Below, piece by piece: positions 45,660 through 46,136 of a DNA stretch of 46,136 bases. This stretch comes from Candidatus Brachybacterium merdigallinarum (GTDB lineage Bacteria > Actinomycetota > Actinomycetes > Actinomycetales > Dermabacteraceae). The DNA is taken from NCBI GenBank assembly GCA_019115335.1, contig DXDT01000188.1, forward strand, positions 1-46,136, given 5' to 3'. The stretch's first letter is position 1. Each line of letters opens with the position of its first letter. Position numbers and translations under genes: made by a program. The notes beneath the pieces are model-generated. The model had not been told where the DNA came from, made no database searches, and was given only the letters and a program-made list of their open reading frames with translations.

Positions 45660-46136
45660 ATGAGCACGAGTCCTGAGACGGAGGCGCCCGGCAACGAGAC
45701 GGCGCCCCTGATCCGCGAGCGCGCGATCCCTGATGACCGTCTGCAGCGCACCGAGGGCTCGGAGGTCGCCCTCGAGGATCCCGCCGACCAGCAGCGGTAC
45801 CTGCGGCAGATGCGGCTGCCGCAGCTGGGCGCAGGCGGCCAACGACGGCTCGGGGCGGCCCGCGTCGCGGTGATCGGCGCCGGTGGCCTCGGGGCTCCGG
45901 TGCTGACGTACCTCGCCGCCGCGGGCATCGGTGAGATCACCCTGTTCGACCCGGACACCGTCGACGAGACGAACCTGCACCGGCAGGTTCTGTTCACCGG
46001 GGAGGACGTCGGGCGCTCCAAGGCGGTCGCTGCCGCCGAGCACCTGCACGCCCTGAACCCCCAGGTGCGGGTCAGCGCCGTGGTCGATGCGCTCACCCCC
46101 CGCAATGCGCTCGAGCTGCTGGCGGGCCATGACCTG
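45660..46136 (+). CDS. moeB: ThiF/MoeB family adenylyltransferase (3' end outside window)
   Basis: Open frame to window end: MSTSPETEAPG...QQRYLRQMRLPQLGAGGQRRLGAARVAVIGAGGLGAPVLTYLAAAGIGEITLFDPDTVDETNLHRQVLFTGEDVGRSKA; absent from the supplied ORF track. Confidence 0.92.
   Translation, partial: MSTSPETEAPGNETAPLIRERAIPDDRLQRTEGSEVALEDPADQQRYLRQMRLPQLGAGGQRRLGAARVAVIGAGGLGAPVLTYLAAAGIGEITLFDPDTVDETNLHRQVLFTGEDVGRSKAVAAAEHLHALNPQVRVSAVVDALTPRNALELLAGHDL

Overview
High-GC actinobacterial chromosome segment; gene content and codon use suggest a Micrococcales/Brachybacterium-like host, which is inference only. It is mostly ordinary housekeeping and transport genes: the 3' end of gnd, a helicase-associated protein, tRNA-Leu(UAA), a PhzF homologue, YggS, an MFS exporter, a transsulfuration enzyme plus polar amino-acid ABC operon, a Bax inhibitor-1-like protein, cardiolipin synthase, ThiD, a GH3 lipoprotein, a prolyl oligopeptidase, an AspT/YidE-type transporter, msrA-nanK-nanE, a DUF222/HNH gene, a MoxR/DUF58/DUF4129 operon, moeA, an oligopeptide ABC operon and a 5'-partial ThiF/MoeB. 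I saw no CRISPR array, prophage, transposase or obvious new multi-gene defence system. The observations most worth following up are: (i) four GTNNC pentamers with an exact 11-bp period (GlnR/MtrA/PhoP-like operator) before the peptide-binding protein gene; (ii) a DUF222/HNH gene split by a one-base frameshift at a G7 tract; (iii) a phzF gene with an in-frame amber codon and ATA where the start codon is expected; (iv) an alpha/beta hydrolase whose nucleophile-elbow Ser is Gly; (v) a 38-codon upstream ORF overlapping a terminator-like hairpin and coupled (TGTGA) to an MFS exporter; (vi) a short-variable-loop tRNA with a UAA anticodon.
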